Assembly: GCA_034509425.1 (NCBI GenBank)
Contig: JAVTVJ010000793.1
Location: 62,001-126,000 of the forward strand
Reading direction: 5' to 3'
Origin: Eopsaltria australis
Lineage: Eukaryota; Chordata; Aves; Passeriformes; Petroicidae
Length of the DNA stretch: 64,000 nucleotides
Shown here: piece after piece, positions 1-12,592 of the stretch
Numbering within the stretch: position 1 is the first letter of the stretch
How the letters are laid out: every line of letters starts with the position of its first letter
The notes under the pieces: model-generated
What the model was told of the DNA's origin: nothing
The model's database searches: none
The model's input: the letters and a program-made list of their open reading frames with translations, nothing else
Position numbers and translations under genes: made by a program

Positions 1-3000
1 GTGACTCTCCAAATTAGACATTGGAAAGAGAAGGGTATAAGGAAAATGCAGTCTTTCTGCCAGACTTAAATCACTGCTGAAGAAATACTCTGACAAGTGT
101 CTGCAAAACTAGGATTCACAGCCTGGCATTACCTTCATGCTGTACAATGGCCACTGTAGCTCTGAGCACAGATATCTGAAGGCACTTATCAGCCATTGGG
201 TGCTAATGATTGTACAGCCTCTCCATTCAGCCTGGGACTGTGTCTAATCATCGACATGGAAATGCCAAGGACTTTGAATCCCTCCTCTGGAGAAGCACAG
301 GATAAGAACTCCACTCCAACTTTTCCTTTTTTTCCCTACCACTGAGATTCTCCACATTAATCATATTTTCAATATGCTGCATCACCAACACTCAGAGATG
401 AAGTAGGTGAATTGATTAAATGGCTTGGAACCAACTGCCACCAATTTGAAAATAGCCCAAGTTTGAATGAGTCCTTCACTGCAAACACAGGACTAACAGC
501 AAGATGATCTGGTGCTTGAACAAGACCATCTAATGACTCCCTTATAAAAGGAGTCATTTAACTAGGGATAGACCTAGGCGTCATCAGTTCAGACCACACT
601 CCAGAAGTGTTCCTGCACTATTCAGTGGTCTCAGAAAGCAGTCTCTGAAGAGTTACGAAGTTTTTCCTCAGCTACTGAGACTTAGCCTTTACCCCATATT
701 GCAGGCAAAATCTTGACATAAAGTAACTGTGCTTTCTGCAAATCTCAGCTGGCCAGTGATTACTGATGCACCTTGACAAGATGTCTTCAGTGCCTAAGAA
801 ATTCCGGTGGTGTCCTTTGGAAGAAGGCTGTGAAACACAGATTTTCTGTGAATCTTTGCAGCAGAGCTTATGGGTAGAAAAAACCACCCTGACACTGATT
901 AATCCACGTGTTAGAGTACATCAATCTGCAGACACCCTAGTTCTGGCACCACGGCAGGGCAATCATATTCATGTGGCAAAGCATCTAGATGAAAGATCCT
1001 TAACTTCCACATCAGGCCTCCCCCACTGATCTAGTGCTTTCTATGTTGAAGGAGCAATAGACTGTCTAAATGAAGTCCACACAGAAATACCAATACCTTT
1101 AGAGTAGATGCATTTTCTTTAATATTTTTTGCCAAATGGGGTATATACCAGATGTCAGGTTGTCAGACCTGATCCCTCATGAGAATAAGATTGGTGTTCC
1201 TTCTATAACATCCGTACTTAAGTTCAAGGGCTTGGCTCTACAGTGTTTTTTAGGGTTTTTTATATGTCTGGTGCACAAGCCAGCAGAACAAAAATAGCTC
1301 AGAAATGGAAAGCATCAGTGACAGCTCCAGTCTTCCAGTATAACAGAGATCTCTACTGCAGCAATAAAACTCAGATATGCAGGTGACATGAATTTCTTAG
1401 AGGCTGATCCAAAAATGCCCTCCCTGCTCTCCCTACCCTTTACCTACCCCCTCCAGAAAAATATGCCATCACAAATTTCCTCTGCTCCTGCCCCCAGTGT
1501 GGACCATATTTCTCTTACCTTGCCCTCTCTAACAAATATGTCACAAGATGTGTATTTTAAAAAATAATGATGGAAGAAAGGCTAAAAATCTAGAAAAGTA
1601 AAAATCCTTACTTTCTACTCCTACTCAGCTGCTTGGAAGAGGAGAATGCAACATAAAGGTATGTGGCCAATGCATAGTCACAGTAGTGAATTACTTCTCT
1701 GAATGGTGTTCAGGCACTCTGAGAGTAAGAAGTAAGTTCATAAACTTGATAGGATAGGATAGGACAGTGTAGTTTGCAGGTCTTTAACTTTCTTACTTTT
1801 TCTTTGTGTTGCCATCTCCATTCTGAAGCAACACTGTTCTTTTCAGAGGAACACAACTCTGCATGTGTTGAGAATCATGTGTGTTCACACCAGTTTCATC
1901 ATGCACTGTTTGCAAGTAATCAACTTATTTTTTTTCCGTAAAGGTGTTTTTGAATGCCTTTGAAGCTTTGAAGCTACAGAATGCCTTCTAACTGAAGGCA
2001 TTCTGTGGCATAAATTTCCATGAAACTTTAGAACAAACACAGAGAAGACAGCAACCAATCTTCAGGCCACTAACTCTGACATCTGTGACTCTTGCACTGA
2101 ATAAAATGTTATTCAATCTGGAAGAACCAAAATGTATCCCACAGAAATTTGGTAAATATATATGTTTGAGTATCCTCATGTAAATAAACCTTGTTTGTTG
2201 TAATCTGTGAGAAGCTGTTTTGAAGAGTTATTGATATATCTATTATTTTCTGTCACCCTTTTTGGATTTAATTTCAAGCTTAGAACAATTTCCTTTTAAA
2301 CTCTCAGAATTCATCATGTGCCCTTTGCTGTCTGAGCAGAGCTGAACCCACCTGAGCACAAACCCTGAGCCTGTCATGCCTGGCATGCAACTCTGGACTC
2401 CATACTGCTAATGTCTTCTTAATGTGCTTCTACTTGGGCACACTTTGGAGCACTGCTGGTTCTGCACATTTTCTATCTTGAAAAAAGAATAATTGTGTTA
2501 TTGCTTTAACTGAAATAGAAATATTAATTTTTTATTTTATGTTCTCAGACATAATTCCTTAGCAAGCTAACGCTCAAAGATGTTAAGGACATACTTTGAG
2601 AAATTTTTTTAGTGGTATCTCATTAAGTATCTCCTGAAGCTTTTTGTTAAACAATGTTTCTGTAGTATTTTTATATTTGTATGTATAAAAACACATGTAT
2701 AGACACACCTCTTCTAAACTGAAATAGATTTTAATATGTTTCTGCAAGACAAACACTACCTTAGTATGTTTATTTCTTGCTAGTTCTCTATCATATTTAA
2801 CCCAGAAAGGACACATTCTATTTTAAAAAACATGTCTAGGAAATTTGCATTTATATATATCTTCCTTAAAAACACGCCAGGAAATACTTTCAAAAAGTAT
2901 TTTAGGCATTGCATACACAAAGCTGTCAGCTAACTCTCTTTGGAGAGCAGCATCTACATATTTTCACTATCTGAGAATGTCAGCTGCTGTATCTAAAGAG

Positions 3001-3090
3001 TAACAAAATTCATTCTCCAGTCCCATCCAAGGAGAGGAAAGAGAGGTGACAGTAGGTAGTACTAGCAAGAAAAATACTTAGGGAGTAAAA
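1..3090. other. Unique AT-rich non-coding DNA
   Basis: I see no gene here. Several open frames of 60-87 codons occur on both strands (for example 766-1029 plus and 369-557 minus), but they overlap each other, have no recognisable domain, and are no longer than chance gives in AT-rich DNA of this length. A short GATAG run lies at about 1750-1764, and a near-perfect hairpin at 1973-2009 is listed separately. No splice-site pair flanking a conserved frame was recognised. Confidence 0.6.
1973..2009. repeat. Near-perfect short inverted repeat (hairpin)
   Basis: The arms ACAGAATGCCTTC (1976-1988) and GAAGGCATTCTGT (1994-2006) are perfect reverse complements of 13 bases around a 5-base spacer, TAACT. 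Three more outer pairs (G-C, C-G and a T-G wobble) extend the stem to 16 pairs. A 13-bp perfect stem with a short loop is not expected by chance in 64 kb (roughly 0.02 expected at equal base composition). No flanking transposon ends are visible. Confidence 0.8.
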
Positions 3091-3093
3091 AAA

Positions 3094-3131
3094 ATTAGAT
3101 TAGATTAGATTAGATTAGATTAGATTAGATT
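3094..3131. repeat. (ATTAG)n microsatellite
   Basis: This is a pure five-base tandem repeat of about 7.6 units with no interruptions, preceded by an A-rich run. It lies about 20 bases upstream of the 5'-truncated start of the CR1 copy at 3152. Perfect purity suggests recent expansion and probable length polymorphism. Confidence 0.95.
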
Positions 3132-3151
3132 CCATACAGTGTGAAGTCCCA

Positions 3152-3532
3152 TGAGAAGTGGCTGAAGTAGCTAGGGTTGTTCATCCTGGAGAAAAGGAGG
3201 CTCAGGGGTGGCCTTTCTTGCTCTCTACAGCTGCCTGAAAGGAGATTGTAACAAGGTGGGGCAGTCTCTTCTGTCAGATACCTGATGACAGAACAAGAGG
3301 AAATGGCCTCAAGTTGTATCAGTGGAAGTACAGGTTGGACATTGTGAAGAATTTCTTCACTGAAAGGGTAGAAGCATTGGGAGAGGCTGTCCAGGGAGTG
3401 GTGGAGTCTCCTTCCCTGGACATGTTCAACTGAACATGGCTCTTAGTGCTATGGTTTTGTTAACATGGTGGTGGTACTGCCAAAGGTTGAGAATGATTTC
3501 CATGGAGTTTTCAACCATAATGATTCTATGAT
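3152..3532 (+). mobile_element. CR1 LINE fragment (3' end)
   Basis: This is a 5'-truncated CR1 non-LTR retrotransposon copy. It holds the CR1 3' untranslated region in order: a segment like 'gttgttcatcctggagaa', then 'aacaagaggaaatggcctca', then 'agaatttcttcactg', then the terminal part with 'gattctatga'. No reverse-transcriptase frame remains. The copy is diverged, with small indels relative to the family pattern as I know it. CR1 moves by target-primed reverse transcription and normally leaves truncated copies like this one. Confidence 0.85.
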
Positions 3533-4479
3533 AAAACATTCAAGAAAGTGAGAAGCACCCGGATGGGTAAAAGTAATGTAGGAAAGGAGGGAGGGGGTGA
3601 GAAAGGGAAAGGAGAAGAAAAAGAGAGGAGAAATTCAGAAAAACATAAATTAAATTCAAAAGGATTTATTGTACAGAGAAAATTTTACTACAAAAATAGT
3701 TATTAAGAAACAAATAAATTAGACCTACAGAAAATGTGATTAGTGGACAGGAATAGGGTAAAAAAAATGTTTGCAGGAGCTTTAGTAAAGGGCAGTGGCT
3801 TTGGTTGGTGTTTTTGAAATTGCAGTGAGCATGCTTTGTAAACTATTGGAAACTATTAGTCCATGCTGCTCTGACTTCATGTAGCACACACACAAAGTGT
3901 GAATGCTTTCCTATATTAGATGAGAAAGGAGTGGTACCCCAGTCCAAGCCTGACTTGACATCCCTTTAGGATAGCACATATCACCTTCATTTCCTCTTTG
4001 AAAAGGTGACAGTTATGCATTTCTGCCTTAGGAGCACTGTGGTCCAATTCTTTCTCTGCCTGTGAACAGACCTGCCAGGCATCTGGGCATAAAGGAAAGA
4101 ATTCACTGTCCTTTTTTAAGCCAGTCAGGAGCTGTTAACTCCAAATTGGCTGATTGTCTTATCTCTGGCTTCAGGAAGAACCTATCTAAGTGTCTGAATC
4201 TTAAGCTCTTGAAAGAACTATTGATTGAATCTTTATAGTCAAAAGTCTTTAAATCACTCAAAATGCAAGAGGGGTTTAGAGACTTCTCAGGTAAAAACTA
4301 GAGCTCTGTGTTGCTGTGAAAGCTCTTTTAAGTGCAACCTCAATTTTTGTGACCAAAAAAGCTCAAAACCAGAATGCCCCAAAAATAATGTTTACTGGCC
4401 ATTTTCATCTACAATGTTGTTTTGGTATTAAACAATGTTGAGCACACCATGTAAATCATTTAGAATCTATCCACTGAAT

Positions 4480-4720
4480 TCTGACATTGCTCATTAAACA
4501 CATCATTTGTGTAATAGCACTTCATTAATTATGGAGCTCCTGAATAATGAAAATAATGCATTAACTGGATAACAGCAAAAGCACTCAAATAGTATTAAGC
4601 AATTTCCTGTAATAACTCAGCATAACAATGTTTTCTGGACTGAAACACTATAGGCAATATTAACAGTTTACACATGTGAAATTATTAGCTCTTTCAAGTT
4701 AACTCTCTCGGGCCTTTAAA
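4480..4720. other. Possible conserved non-coding element
   Basis: This is an AT-rich block of ordinary complexity, with no transposon similarity and many homeodomain-type cores (TTAATTA, ATTA, TAAT). Blocks of this composition often prove to be conserved enhancers in vertebrate gene deserts. That is an inference from texture only; no alignment is available to me. Confidence 0.2.
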
Positions 4721-4914
4721 AGTGGTGTTGAGCAAGAAAAGACCAAAAACAACAAAGCTCTCCACTTTCACCATATGCAGAGTATTGATCTAGACTCCTA
4801 TGATTAAAATCCTATTAATATAAAGTAGCTCTGCTCAATACATACGGACAGATGTATTTTGATAAATTATTCCTAAATACACCAAAAGTGCACTGAAAAC
4901 TGCTTTAAAATTTT

Positions 4915-4946
4915 AATGTAGGAAAAGGAAAAACTTTTCCTACATT
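4915..4946. repeat. Perfect 13-bp hairpin
   Basis: The arms AATGTAGGAAAAG (4915-4927) and CTTTTCCTACATT (4934-4946) are perfect reverse complements separated by GAAAAA. No transposon ends flank it. A perfect arm of this length with a six-base loop fits a template-switch origin better than chance. Confidence 0.8.
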
Positions 4947-7900
4947 TAGAAATTCCAGATTAATATTTATTATTTAGAGTAATTGAATTCAAACATTTTA
5001 AGTAACTCACAGTAGTGTTTTTAGAAATTTTTTCTTGAAAATAATCACAACTAAGTGAATTTGTTTTAAAGTGGTAGTTAGAGCAGCAACCCCATTTCTT
5101 TTTTAATGTGGAAATAATTGTGGGGGATTATTGTCTGGCTACATAATGCAAAATTTTACAGCAAGAAAATTCCATTACATTCTTCATAATACTAATTAAA
5201 AAGGAAAAAAAGTATTTATTCAAAAAGTCAGTTATATTAGTGGATAGGGTGAGATTAATTTTGTGTTATATATACCTTTAAAATTTGTGAAAAACTTATT
5301 TTCAGGAGCTACTTTGCACCCTGGGAAAATCTCAGGAGAAAGTAAATTACCACATTTCACATTGGTTATGCTCAAATGGATCAGTATTTGGCCAGATTCA
5401 CATGCAAGGTTAAATAGCTGGACTGAACTGGTACAATCATCACAGTTCACAGGCTTGTAATGTTTGACATGCTTCTCTCTGTTCTTTCTGAAGTATGCTA
5501 GTGTTTACGCTACAATTCTATCTACATGGTCCCAATATATTCAACAACATTCTTTCAAGATGATGTTTACTAACTGCAGCTGAGGATTTTCCAGCTGTAA
5601 GAGCTGAGGTGAAGTGCTTCATGAAGTACTTTGTAATTTATGGCTATATAGGTCAATGTAAGCAGCCTTTCATGTTAACCAAACCCTCAGTCTTACAGGT
5701 TTTCTTTTTTCCCCAAAGATCTATAGCTAATGACATTGAACTCTGTATATCTATCTCACAAGGAATAAGGTGATAATCCAACTTACTGAATCCCAAAGAC
5801 AATTTCCTTGTAGGTCTTTAAGCCACAAATTCTTTATCATCTTTCTGCAACCCTGATCATACCAGATAAATGTTATGGCCCACTTTGAGAAATTTTTTAG
5901 CCCTGTTTCTCTCATGATTTATTCATTGAAGTACAAATGTTACTTTATTTAGACATGTATAGGATAAAATTTTTCATTTTTAATAGCTCTCATAATTAGG
6001 TCTTTGCTTTCAGTTATGGTACAAGCCATCATTTTCAGAGATGGACCTAGTTAATATTTTTTTTCTTTTTACAGTCAAAGGTTGGAAATGGAAAGTACTA
6101 ATAGGCAGAAGTGATGTAAGTAGTCTGTGATGTGCGGGTGAGCTTCAGAAACAGCAAATGCAGGAGGAAACCTCAGATCTGGCTAGGTAGGAAATGTAAA
6201 ACTCAAATGTGGTACTGAATGGGGAGCAGAGACCAAGAAGGTGAAAAATTGAATCTAGGAACCAGTATGGGAAGCATTTTTGGAAGATGTTTCTTGTTAG
6301 AACCTGGAAAACAGTGGAAAAATACTTGTAGGTAAGTGAAAACACTGCAACAGTGACATTTTGCATGGAGTGAGGCAGAACTGTGTGCACAGAGTGCTCC
6401 TGTCTAAGAAAATAGAGCTCCCAAGGGGATGAGAAAGCACTTTATAATAAAGCAAAATTTGCCAAGGAAGTTGCCGCTTTATTCATTCCTAGAGCAGAAG
6501 GGAAGGGACACAAGAATAACTGACCACTGGACAGTCAGTTGCACCATGCCAAGTGACCCAGAATAGCTTCACACATGGATGCTCTTAGTCTTCATGCAAT
6601 AGGAGGCAGTGAGACTGTGACTTCAACCTCTCAGGCAGCAGAAGGTGTCTGAAATGCCTTCTTGGCAGAATTTAGGAGGAATGCAGGACAACCCTGCCGA
6701 CCTTGCTTAGATACCTGGGATGACCGCAGGCACAAAAAGGCTTTAAGGAGATATTCTGTGAGGGATTCAAGTCTGAAAAGACAGGATTCAAAAGGCTTTT
6801 GAGAACCAAAAATGACATGTCCTGGGACTAGGTATGTTGATTTTTTGGCATATATTCCTTCTAATTCCCTCCTTTTTGATATATAACTCCTGCATTAAGA
6901 ATTCTTTAGATTACTGCCAGGCATCCCCATACATATTCTGTTAAAACATCACCCATATTGTAATTGGAGACACTGAAGCCCTTCCTTCCCATGTCTAGGT
7001 GTAGAGTGGGAAAGTTCTTGATGTGAACATGCTAAATACCTGATTGAGAGAACAGACTATGTGAGTAAACTCAAAAGAAGTTCAACAGAGAAGTCTTGCT
7101 GGTTTTCCAAGGCAGTCACTTTCAATTTCAGACATACCCATCCATGACTTTGTACTGTCTAGCTGTTCAGCATGAACCTCCTAACCCTCAGTGTCCTAAC
7201 ACATGTAAGCTCCAGTCAAAAACGCTGTCTTCCATTGAATGTAAATTGACTTGGGAGTAAAATTCAACTGCATGAACTTTGTTGGGGCCATGGTAGATAA
7301 CTCTTGGATGTTACAGTGCTGAGCATTGCATATCCTGACGGTCTTTGCCTCTGTGTGTCATCTTGTACAAGGTATTAAGAAGATGCACCAATTCATTTTT
7401 ATGAGTAATTCAGATACTTCAGTAAGGAGCACCACAGAAATACTAATGAGGAAATTAATTATTCTACATGGATAGCAAAATTAGAAGTGTTCAGCAAAGA
7501 TGACATGTGCTCGCTCACTTACCAGCAGTGAGAATACCAAATATTGATTAGCTGCTCATTAAACCTGCACCATTCATTCTGACAGATGCCTCTCTGAACC
7601 GAATCAGTCCTGTTCCTGCCATTATTCATCCCATCATGCTGCAGGCACTTAATTGAGGTGCCTCTACTTTCCACTTTTTCTGAGGTCAGTGAGATGAAAC
7701 AGACCACCCCAGGGACCATTCAGCTCCTGCAGTGGCAGAATCAGATGTAAAAGTTACCTGCCTCCTGACAGGCTATCAGCAGAATGTTGAATAACTACCA
7801 TTGAGTTTTAGGTATTTCAGTAAGTGTCTAATTTAGGTAGGCTGTATCAAGACATATGTCACTGTGCAATTAAAAACTATAAGAAAAATGTACATTGAAA

Positions 7901-8104
7901 GACGGTGTAGATCACACTGAAAATCTCAATTCAGGCATTTCTTAATTTTATGTTCTTCACTGTGTCTCACAGAAAATTTTGTTGTAATACTGCAGATTTT
8001 GACAACATTTTAGGGCTAATGTCAGTTTTTCTCGCTGTTTTGTTTTGCTTCTGCCTTAGCAGGACAATCAGCAAAAAATCAAGATGAGTTTGACTAGTAA
8101 GTCA

Positions 8105-8653
8105 AGGGAGGTGACCCTCCTCCTTTACTCTGCTCACATGAGACCCCACCTGGAATGCTGTGTCCAGCTCTGGGGCTCCAAACAAGAGAGACTTGCTGAA
8201 GAGAGTTGGACAAGGTCCACACGATGAGAGAGGTGTGGAGCCTCTCTCCTATGAAGACAGGCTGAGAGTTGGAGTTGTTCAGACTGAAGACAAGAAGGCT
8301 CCAGAGAGACCTTCCTGCAGCTTTCTAGTATCTAAAGGGAGCTTACAAGAAAGCTGGAGAGGGACTTTGGCTGAGTGCATGTAGTGATGGGACAAGAGTT
8401 AGTGGCCTTAATCTGAAGGAAGGTAGGTTTAGATTAAGTATTAGGAAAGAATTCTTTACTGTGAGTGATGAGGCACTGAAACACATTTCCCAGTGAAACT
8501 GTGAATGCCTCATCCTTAGAGGAATTCAAGAACAGGTTGCATGGATTGTTGAGCAACCTGGCCTAGTGGAAAGTATATCTGATCATGTCAGGAGGGTTGC
8601 AGCTAGATGACCTTTCAGGCTCCTTCCAGCTCAAACTATTCTATGATACTGTA
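8105..8653 (+). mobile_element. CR1 LINE fragment (3' about 550 bp)
   Basis: This is one of the better-preserved CR1 3' ends here. It runs from the last part of the reverse-transcriptase region ('actctgctcacatgagaccc', 'acctggaatgctgtgtccag', 'ctctggggctcc') through the 3' untranslated region ('ggagcttacaagaaagctgg', 'gggacaagagttagtggcct', 'agattaagtattaggaaaga') to the tail ('gctccttccagctc', 'ttctatgatac'). The frame is broken and the copy is not mobile. A 74-codon open frame inside it (8160-8384) is only a relic reading. Confidence 0.93.
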
Positions 8654-9792
8654 ATACATTCCTTTCCATCTGGTCATCAAGTCCAGCAGGCTTTCATGCC
8701 TGTTAAAATTTGTTGAACACAGCATTTCAGTTCTATGTTCCACATGCTGTCTTTTCCCTGTATAACTAAGTTTCCTTTTATTTTGTTCATGTACATATTT
8801 TGCTTTCAAACTCACATAGCTGTTTTTGGGTTTTGGCTTTGTTTTTTGCAATACCAGATATCACAAACCAAAAATGGTTTGATTTTCATTCTGATCAGAA
8901 ACCCTTGGGATTCCTTTCTTCCTGCCTCTTTTCAGTGCTCTGCCTATTTGAGTCCGTGTATTGAACAAATCTTGAAACAGTTTCTAATAATGGATAATTG
9001 TACAATGTAAGAAGGGATGTTCATGTCCCATCCCTCCCCCTTTTTTAGTTTGTCATTAGCTTGAAAACAGCATTTAGTTGATAGATCAATAGAAATAAAA
9101 TTAATCTTTTGACATTTCTTGTGGATTATTAATGAACCAAGTAATGTAGAAGACTCTACTTAACTACCACAGAATGTTATTAGGCTGCTCCTGTTTGGAC
9201 TATCCCTTACTCTTCCAAGTGATCATGATGATTATTATTGCTTTGGCTTTCTGACTTGGTAATCAGGAAGGAAAAATTAGACCTTTCTGGAGAGCAGCTC
9301 AGACCATCCAAGATCTGGACCACTCTTTGGAGATGTTCCTCTTCTTTTCTGTTCAGTAACTGTTAGAAAAGCTGTGAGTAGACAGCGTCCTAAACTGGGC
9401 ACCAGTCACCTGCCTAAAGTTCACTATGAACACACCAAAAGTAGGAGTACTCTCATTGCATTGGAATTCCTTACTCTTTCTTGTTCTCGAGTCAAAACCG
9501 TCAGAACACATAGTAGTGGGGCTTTTATCTCACTGCTTGACAGATCGCAGAGAAAATGCCTGGAATTATATAGGGAAGACATTGATGTTATTGCATAAGA
9601 TTTAATTCTATGGATATTTCTAACCACTTACCTAAGCAAATCAGATATGACACAGGAAAAAAAAACATTCTTGAGGGCACTATGAAAACCGTTCCTTGCT
9701 GCTAGTGCTGATGTCCAAGCAAATTAAGTTTGTAAAGTAAAGTATGTAGTAGTGTCTTCTTCTAACAAGGATGAGATTATCCTGAGGAACTT

Positions 9793-9845
9793 ACATATAT
9801 GTGTGTGTGTGTGTGTGTATATGTATATATATATATATATATAAT
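9793..9845. repeat. (TG)n/(TA)n compound microsatellite
   Basis: A TG dinucleotide run (about 9800-9817) passes into a TA run (about 9824-9843). Alternating purine-pyrimidine tracts of this kind can adopt Z-form or cruciform structure and are usually length-polymorphic. Confidence 0.95.
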
Positions 9846-10839
9846 ACATTTTGGAAAAAATAAAGGTTTGGGGCTGTCTGACTACAACAAAGCCTGTAGA
9901 AAACTGTTAAGAGGATGTATTATTTCATGCCCATTTACTTCTAGTTTCTTTGTACCTTTCACTGGAGCATTTGATTCAGGTCTTGTAGATAAGTGGTTGA
10001 TGGTCCAGAAGGAAGCTACTTGTGATCCAGCTTGATAATTCCTATGAGTCAGAAATTTATAAATTCGTTGCTACACTACTGATGCTCAAGTACTCATATA
10101 AGGTTCAGTTGAATAAAGGCTTTAAGAATAGGGCTCAAGTAAGTAATTTGTCTAAACCAAAGTGAAATACTATAAACGGATTCTGAGCAATAATCAAAAG
10201 AAAACTCAGCACTCAAAAGTCAAGTGCTTATAGACAAATCAGGGAGGTTAGACTTCAATATCTGGAAGAATCTCTCCTGTTTAAGGTAAAGAAAGAGTTC
10301 AGATTGCTAAGGAATTATGAAACTGAACTCCTGGTATGGCAACCAGAGTGAAATAGAAAACAGCATATTTATTTACTTTTCATGGACTTAGTGAAATTCT
10401 GATTCTCTCATTATTAAATATGCTTGATTGTTAATCCTTGAATTTCTTTAAAAACATGTGAGTCGTAATTTTCTAAGGTGGAAGAGCAAGAGTGCAGGCT
10501 AACAAAAATAACCTGTGGTACTGCAGATACATGTAATTTACTGGCTCGAAATCTTAGCTAAAATGCAAAGTGATACTGTTCCGCTTTTTCATCCTTCTTT
10601 CATTGCTCAGTTTGTCACCTCGCTTTGTAAATTAGAGTTATAGAAAAATAATCATTAACAAATCTTTCTTGACAATGACAGACTGAAAAATATCTCACTT
10701 TTTTCATGTTTGTACATCATAATATGCATACAAAGCATGTAGAGATCATTATACTGGAAGAAACTGACAGCACCTAAGAAATTATTGATTTCTCTTTGTG
10801 ATTTCTCTTCACAAACTTAAAAGCAGAATTTTATAATTG

Positions 10840-11030
10840 ACTTTTATTTTTGTGAATGATTTTTTAAATTGGTGTCATCAAGCTGTAGCTTCTTTTGCTC
10901 TGCCCACCTTCTGCAAGGCACAGCTATTTCACAAAGCATTTCTTAGCAATTTCGCTAAGTAATGTTTTTTTTCCCCCTTGTGCTCACTTTAAAGTCCAAT
11001 TGAGTGCTAATCACAGTAAAGAAATTAATC
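10840..11030. other. Possible conserved non-coding element
   Basis: This is a non-repetitive block with mixed complexity, including 'tcaagctgtagcttc', 'cacaaagcatttcttagc' and 'gtccaattgagtgctaatca'. It contains a palindromic CAATTG and ATTA cores. It resembles enhancer-like conserved sequence, but this is an inference from texture and I cannot test it here. Confidence 0.18.
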
Positions 11031-12527
11031 TAATCCAGAAAGGAAAACTGAGAAGCTCCCTAATGTGCTAGACAGAGATGGCAAAAGGAGAAAGTAAAGC
11101 ACACAGCTGTTAATCTTTTTATCTTAAATTGTCTTTAAAAAGCTATTTTTTTGTTAAAAATCTCTCTTTACATCATTTTCAGTATCATTCACAAAGGCTT
11201 CAGGATTTGAGTTTCCCACACTTCCAGTATGTTCCATTAGAAAGGATTCTGGGTGCTCACCCCACCAAATAAAAATTTACAGAGAGCTCTTCTTAAAAGG
11301 AGAATTGTAAAGCAAATACTTTTTCCATAAAATTTTCATTTGAACCATCTACTAATTTTTTCAATGTGTTAAAGACAGAAGCACTTTCTAGAACAACAGT
11401 GAAAAGTAAATAACCATGGCCGGTTTTAGTTATTAACACTTGGCAACAAAAAGGCCCTCCAGTTCATTTTCTACTTGTTTCTGGATATTTTTAAACTCAC
11501 TGCTGTCTCATTTTGCATAGCTGGATATAACAACTGTATACACTGTATTCAATATATATTATATGTAATAGAAAAGCAATAATATAGGATGATAAGTCAG
11601 AAAGTATTCTCTTAGGCATGTGTATCATGAATTGATCCTCAAATATATATTCACGGACTTTTTCAAGTGCTGTCTAATCCCATTCTTACTGTGCTTGTTG
11701 ACTTCCTTGTGCCAAATAAGCAGAATCCACACAAGCCACATGAAAGAGGAACAATGGGATCAAATCTCCTGCAGGGTCTGTGTCTGCCAGAGCTTCTTCA
11801 CAATGTGCTTCTGAAATATGTATGCATTAAAAATAGTTGTCATGGAAAGTGCTGAGCTCCTCTCCTTGTCAAAGAGCAGAAGCTAACAATCTCCATTCCA
11901 GTACCTGCAACAATCTTATAAGATCCTTAAGCTAAATCCAAATTATTAAATCATCAAAGTTACCCTTTTCTTCTTTGTTTTGTTTGTATCATCATCAGCA
12001 ACTTCCCCTTGGCAACTTTTATTTGTCACAGTGGCACTTCGAGCTGTACCTGCTGGCATCAAAGTACCTCAGTGAATCACCTCTGGTTCCTTCCAGTGAT
12101 CAAAATTGTAACCTGTCTAAGTTCTTCCAGGCCCTTCTGAACAGAAGAAAATTATGAAGCTGTCAAGAGCTCAGAAGAGAAATCATGCCAATTGTTCATG
12201 CTTTTTTATCATGAACAGTCTTCAAGTGGCTCTGCTGAGCACTGCGGCAATAGACAGGTGTATAAAGAGACATAAGCACAACCATAAAATACCGACAATA
12301 GTTGTGAGAAATCTTCCAGAGGTTATTACTGCAGTGGCTATGGCTGGGGCTTAGATGACCCATTTGGATTAGATATCCAAGCTTCAAATGGTTGACATTT
12401 GATATCACCACTCTAGGCAATGACCTGCTTCCAGGAAACTTCTTGTCTCCAGATTTTGTAATAATACCTAATAATCTAGTTGTCCTCTCCTTTGGATAGA
12501 TACAACTATTTATCAGATATATTTTAA

Positions 12528-12592
12528 ATAATATATGTATTATTAGTTATATATATATGCTGTATATGTATAACTGTATATGTATATATATG
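12528..12592. repeat. AT-rich imperfect TA/TGTATA repeat
   Basis: This low-complexity stretch is built of TA runs and repeated TGTATATGTATA units. It is imperfect and has no coding content. Confidence 0.85.

Larger units (their letters stand above)
3533..8104. other. Unique AT-rich non-coding DNA
   Basis: I see no gene or recognisable transposon between the two CR1 copies. All open frames are under 82 codons. The stretch 3580-3640 is G/A-rich. The stretch 4480-4720 resembles a conserved non-coding element and 4915-4946 is a perfect hairpin; both are listed separately. The sequence around 6400-6830 is somewhat GC-richer and could be a decayed repeat that I cannot name. Confidence 0.55.

Noticed and set aside
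766..1029. 87-codon plus-strand frame as an exon or processed pseudogene
   Set aside because: It has somewhat protein-like composition, but no family is recognised, there is no poly-A tail, and opposing frames overlap it.
3094..3131. Telomere-like or CRISPR-like array
   Set aside because: The unit is ATTAG, a plain pentamer microsatellite with no spacers and no TTAGGG units; CRISPR is not expected in a vertebrate genome.
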